64,000 nt of DNA, taken from the NCBI GenBank assembly GCA_028281065.1, contig JANQKN010000216.1, forward strand, positions 1 to 64,000, given 5' to 3'. The stretch is from Flavobacteriaceae bacterium. Its GTDB lineage: Bacteria > Bacteroidota > Bacteroidia > Flavobacteriales > Flavobacteriaceae. This document shows, in pieces, positions 62,727 through 64,000 of this stretch. Under the pieces are notes generated by a model. That model worked only from the letters and a program-made list of their open reading frames with translations. It was not told the origin of the DNA and searched no databases. How positions within the stretch are numbered: the stretch's first letter is position 1; the number at the start of each line of letters is the position of its first letter. The translations under genes and the position numbers were made by a program.

Positions 62727-63284
62727 TTATAGTGATGTTATTTCTTGTTCTAGTTCTTCGTAGGTGAAAGACCGTTCGTAAAATTTCGATCCTTCCTTGG
62801 TTACAATTACGGTAGCGGGTATAGCTCCGCTCCATTTTTCACTTACTTTGGGGATCCAACTATTGGCATCGGGATCGTCCAATAGCACAACTTCAGATTC
62901 TATCCCTCTTTTTTCAACAAATGGAATCACGCCCGACTTCAATTTTTCGGGGAAATCCAAACTCACCAACACAACCTTAAGGTTATCATTTTGATGTGCT
63001 TCGCGCAGTTGTTCGAACGCAGGAAGCTCCTTTACGCAAGGTTTGCACCAAGTAGCCCAGAAATTAACCACATAGGTAGTATCGGTATCTACTTGCAAGT
63101 AAGCTTGCTCTAATTCAGAAAAATCAAGGACAGGTATGGGAGAAACAAATTCTTCTACAGGGGCCACTTCCACAGGAGCAACTTCCACTTCAGTGACCGT
63201 TGCAGTATCCTGTTCTGGGTTCTGGTTTTCTTTACAACCTATTAAAAACAAAAACAGGATTGAAATGAGGGATAATGATTTCAT
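62727..63284 (-). CDS. TlpA-family thiol-disulfide reductase lipoprotein
   Basis: A 185-residue lipoprotein (ILFLFLIGC, Cys about 17) with a Pro/Val-rich linker (VEVAPVEVAPVEE) and a redoxin domain: NFWATWCKPCVKELPAF (WCxxC active site, about 83-99) and cis-Pro in AIPATVIVTK. TlpA-like proteins reduce periplasmic disulfides, for example in cytochrome c assembly. First gene of the operon with the following thioredoxin-fold protein. Confidence 0.92.
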   Translation of the reverse strand: MKSLSLISILFLFLIGCKENQNPEQDTATVTEVEVAPVEVAPVEEFVSPIPVLDFSELEQAYLQVDTDTTYVVNFWATWCKPCVKELPAFEQLREAHQNDNLKVVLVSLDFPEKLKSGVIPFVEKRGIESEVVLLDDPDANSWIPKVSEKWSGAIPATVIVTKEGSKFYERSFTYEELEQEITSL

Positions 63285-63413
63285 CTCCTAAAAATAAGGA
63301 AAGTGAAAGTTTCGCATCCCTTATTTAACATATCCTTATTAATGACATTCAAAGAATTAACATCCCAAGAATTAAAATCCTGTTAAAGTCTGTGAAAAAC
63401 CAATTTTACACAC

Positions 63414-63421
63414 TACATTTG
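63414..63421 (+). promoter_or_regulatory. -7 promoter box of the marR gene
   Basis: TACATTTG is an exact TAnnTTTG match, with the palindromic operator immediately downstream around the expected start of transcription. Confidence 0.55.
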
Positions 63422-63424
63422 TAT

Positions 63425-63439
63425 CTACAATTGTTGTAG
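63425..63439. promoter_or_regulatory. Palindromic operator candidate before marR
   Basis: CTACAA-TTG-TTGTAG, 6-bp arms around a 3-base centre, lying between the -7 box and the ATG at 63448. A bound MarR dimer here would cover the transcription start, the classical autorepression layout. Confidence 0.6.
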
Positions 63440-63447
63440 CTACATTA

Positions 63448-63903
63448 ATGACTATTGAAGAAGCCATAAAAGCCGTTAAAAAGATGCCGATCACCACCAA
63501 GACAGTGATCAACATCCTCTATACATCCCGTTATATCGAAAAGCAGGGTGAACGCTTTAAGAGTTATGGCCTGACGATGCAACAATACAATGTACTCCGA
63601 ATCCTTCGTGGACAAAACGGTAGTCCAGCCAATCTTTGTACCCTCCAAGAGCGTATGATAGACAAAAACAGCAACACCACCCGTTTGGTGGATAAATTAA
63701 TTGGCAAGGAACTTGTAGAGAGAAACCGGTGTGCCGAAAACAGAAGGAAGGTTGAAATCTTTATAACCGAAAAAGGACTCAAACTTCTGGAGGAAATGGA
63801 TCCCATTACCGAAGAGGCAAACAAAGAAATATTGAAATACTTAAACGAAAACGAATTACAAACATTAAACAAACTATTGGATAAACTAAGAACAGATGAA
63901 TAA
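63448..63903 (+). CDS. MarR family transcriptional regulator
   Basis: A 151-residue winged-helix regulator: dimerisation helices at both ends, YNVLRILRGQNGSPANLCTLQERMIDKNSNTTRLVDKLIGKELVERNRCAENRRKVEIFITEKG as the wing-helix core (recognition helix near NTTRLVDKL, wing near NRRKV). Members respond to phenolics or oxidants. A palindrome overlaps its promoter. The next gene downstream encodes a secreted protein, the usual partner arrangement of MarR with YceI-type genes in this group. Confidence 0.92.
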   Translation: MTIEEAIKAVKKMPITTKTVINILYTSRYIEKQGERFKSYGLTMQQYNVLRILRGQNGSPANLCTLQERMIDKNSNTTRLVDKLIGKELVERNRCAENRRKVEIFITEKGLKLLEEMDPITEEANKEILKYLNENELQTLNKLLDKLRTDE

Positions 63904-63919
63904 CTCAAAAACAAACACA

Positions 63920-64000
63920 ATGAAAAATACTATGAAAATCGCTATCCTAGCCGTTATTGCTCTCTCCTTTACAGCTTTTACACCTCCTGTATTGAAGAAG
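63920..64000 (+). CDS. Secreted protein, cut by window edge (possibly YceI-like)
   Basis: Only 27 codons are visible: a signal peptide (MKNTMKIAILAVIALSFTAF) ahead of TPPVLKK. The position directly behind a marR gene is typical of YceI lipid-binding proteins in Flavobacteriaceae, but no diagnostic part is in the window. ATG 63920 or 63932 may be the start. Confidence 0.5.
   Translation, partial: MKNTMKIAILAVIALSFTAFTPPVLKK

Noticed and set aside
62715-62835. Extended start of the thioredoxin-fold gene at 62835
   Set aside because: The extra residues are the coding strand of the TlpA-like gene in another frame; the ATG at 62715 gives a normal signal sequence.
1-64000. CRISPR arrays, rRNA operons, tRNA genes, insertion sequences
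   Set aside because: No repeat-spacer pattern, no rRNA-like conserved stretches, no transposase and no cloverleaf sequence was seen on reading through the window.

Overview
The window comes from a chromosome of the phylum Bacteroidota, most likely family Flavobacteriaceae. The reasons are the gene families (DUF2851, DUF1343/NamZ, AGCS symporters with an added signal peptide, O-antigen translocases, DUF1361, DUF3857), lipoproteins with late SC- lipobox signals, very weak Shine-Dalgarno sites, and repeated promoter boxes of the Bacteroidota form TAnnTTTG. Base composition is moderately AT-rich. No rRNA or tRNA gene was recognised; the only stable RNA found is the tmRNA. All domain calls come from reading sequence motifs, with no database search.

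Layout. 1-8598 is housekeeping on the minus strand: a truncated acyl-CoA dehydrogenase, a ComEA-like helix-hairpin-helix protein, an alanine:Na+ symporter, the operon DUF2851-PspC-K+ channel, a cysteine synthase-type enzyme and a LolC/E-like permease. 8608-20583 holds cell-wall and envelope genes: NamZ, a YkgJ protein, a methyltransferase, a metalloprotease lipoprotein, an amidohydrolase, an outer-membrane barrel with a 1006-residue TPR partner, and an FtsE-like ATPase. 20586-23035 is a subtilase plus a 2OG-Fe(II) oxygenase.

23121-41610 is a surface-polysaccharide (O-antigen or capsule) cluster. It has two GT2 and two GT-B glycosyltransferases, FdtA and FdtB for dTDP-3-amino-deoxyhexose synthesis, a hexapeptide acyltransferase, two Wzx-type flippases, a FemAB/GNAT-like protein, two tandem LtaS-like membrane phosphatase/transferase paralogues, a kinase-like/methyltransferase fusion, a polytopic membrane protein and a membrane-anchored GT2. 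Several genes here start with UUG. typA and kdsA (Kdo synthesis) follow.

44991-48141 looks like a small regulon: membrane protein, winged-helix regulator, Coq4-like protein, membrane protein and CreD. Two ACTTTG-N5-CAAAGT palindromes precede its two transcription units. 48197-52426 carries DUF2809, DUF1361, DUF3857/transglutaminase and a saccharopine/alanine dehydrogenase-like enzyme. ssrA (52539-52937) follows, transcribed from a divergent promoter pair built as a perfect 14-bp inverted repeat.

Downstream of ssrA is the most unusual locus: a small GIY-YIG nuclease, then a minus-strand pair consisting of an 1819-residue protein with two serine alpha/beta-hydrolase domains and a CHAT (caspase-like) protease domain, and an FRG-domain protein. 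I propose it as a candidate, not obviously described, immune or toxin-type system. The window ends with an M19 dipeptidase, two rhodaneses, two thioredoxin-fold proteins, a MarR regulator with a palindromic operator, and the start of a secreted protein.
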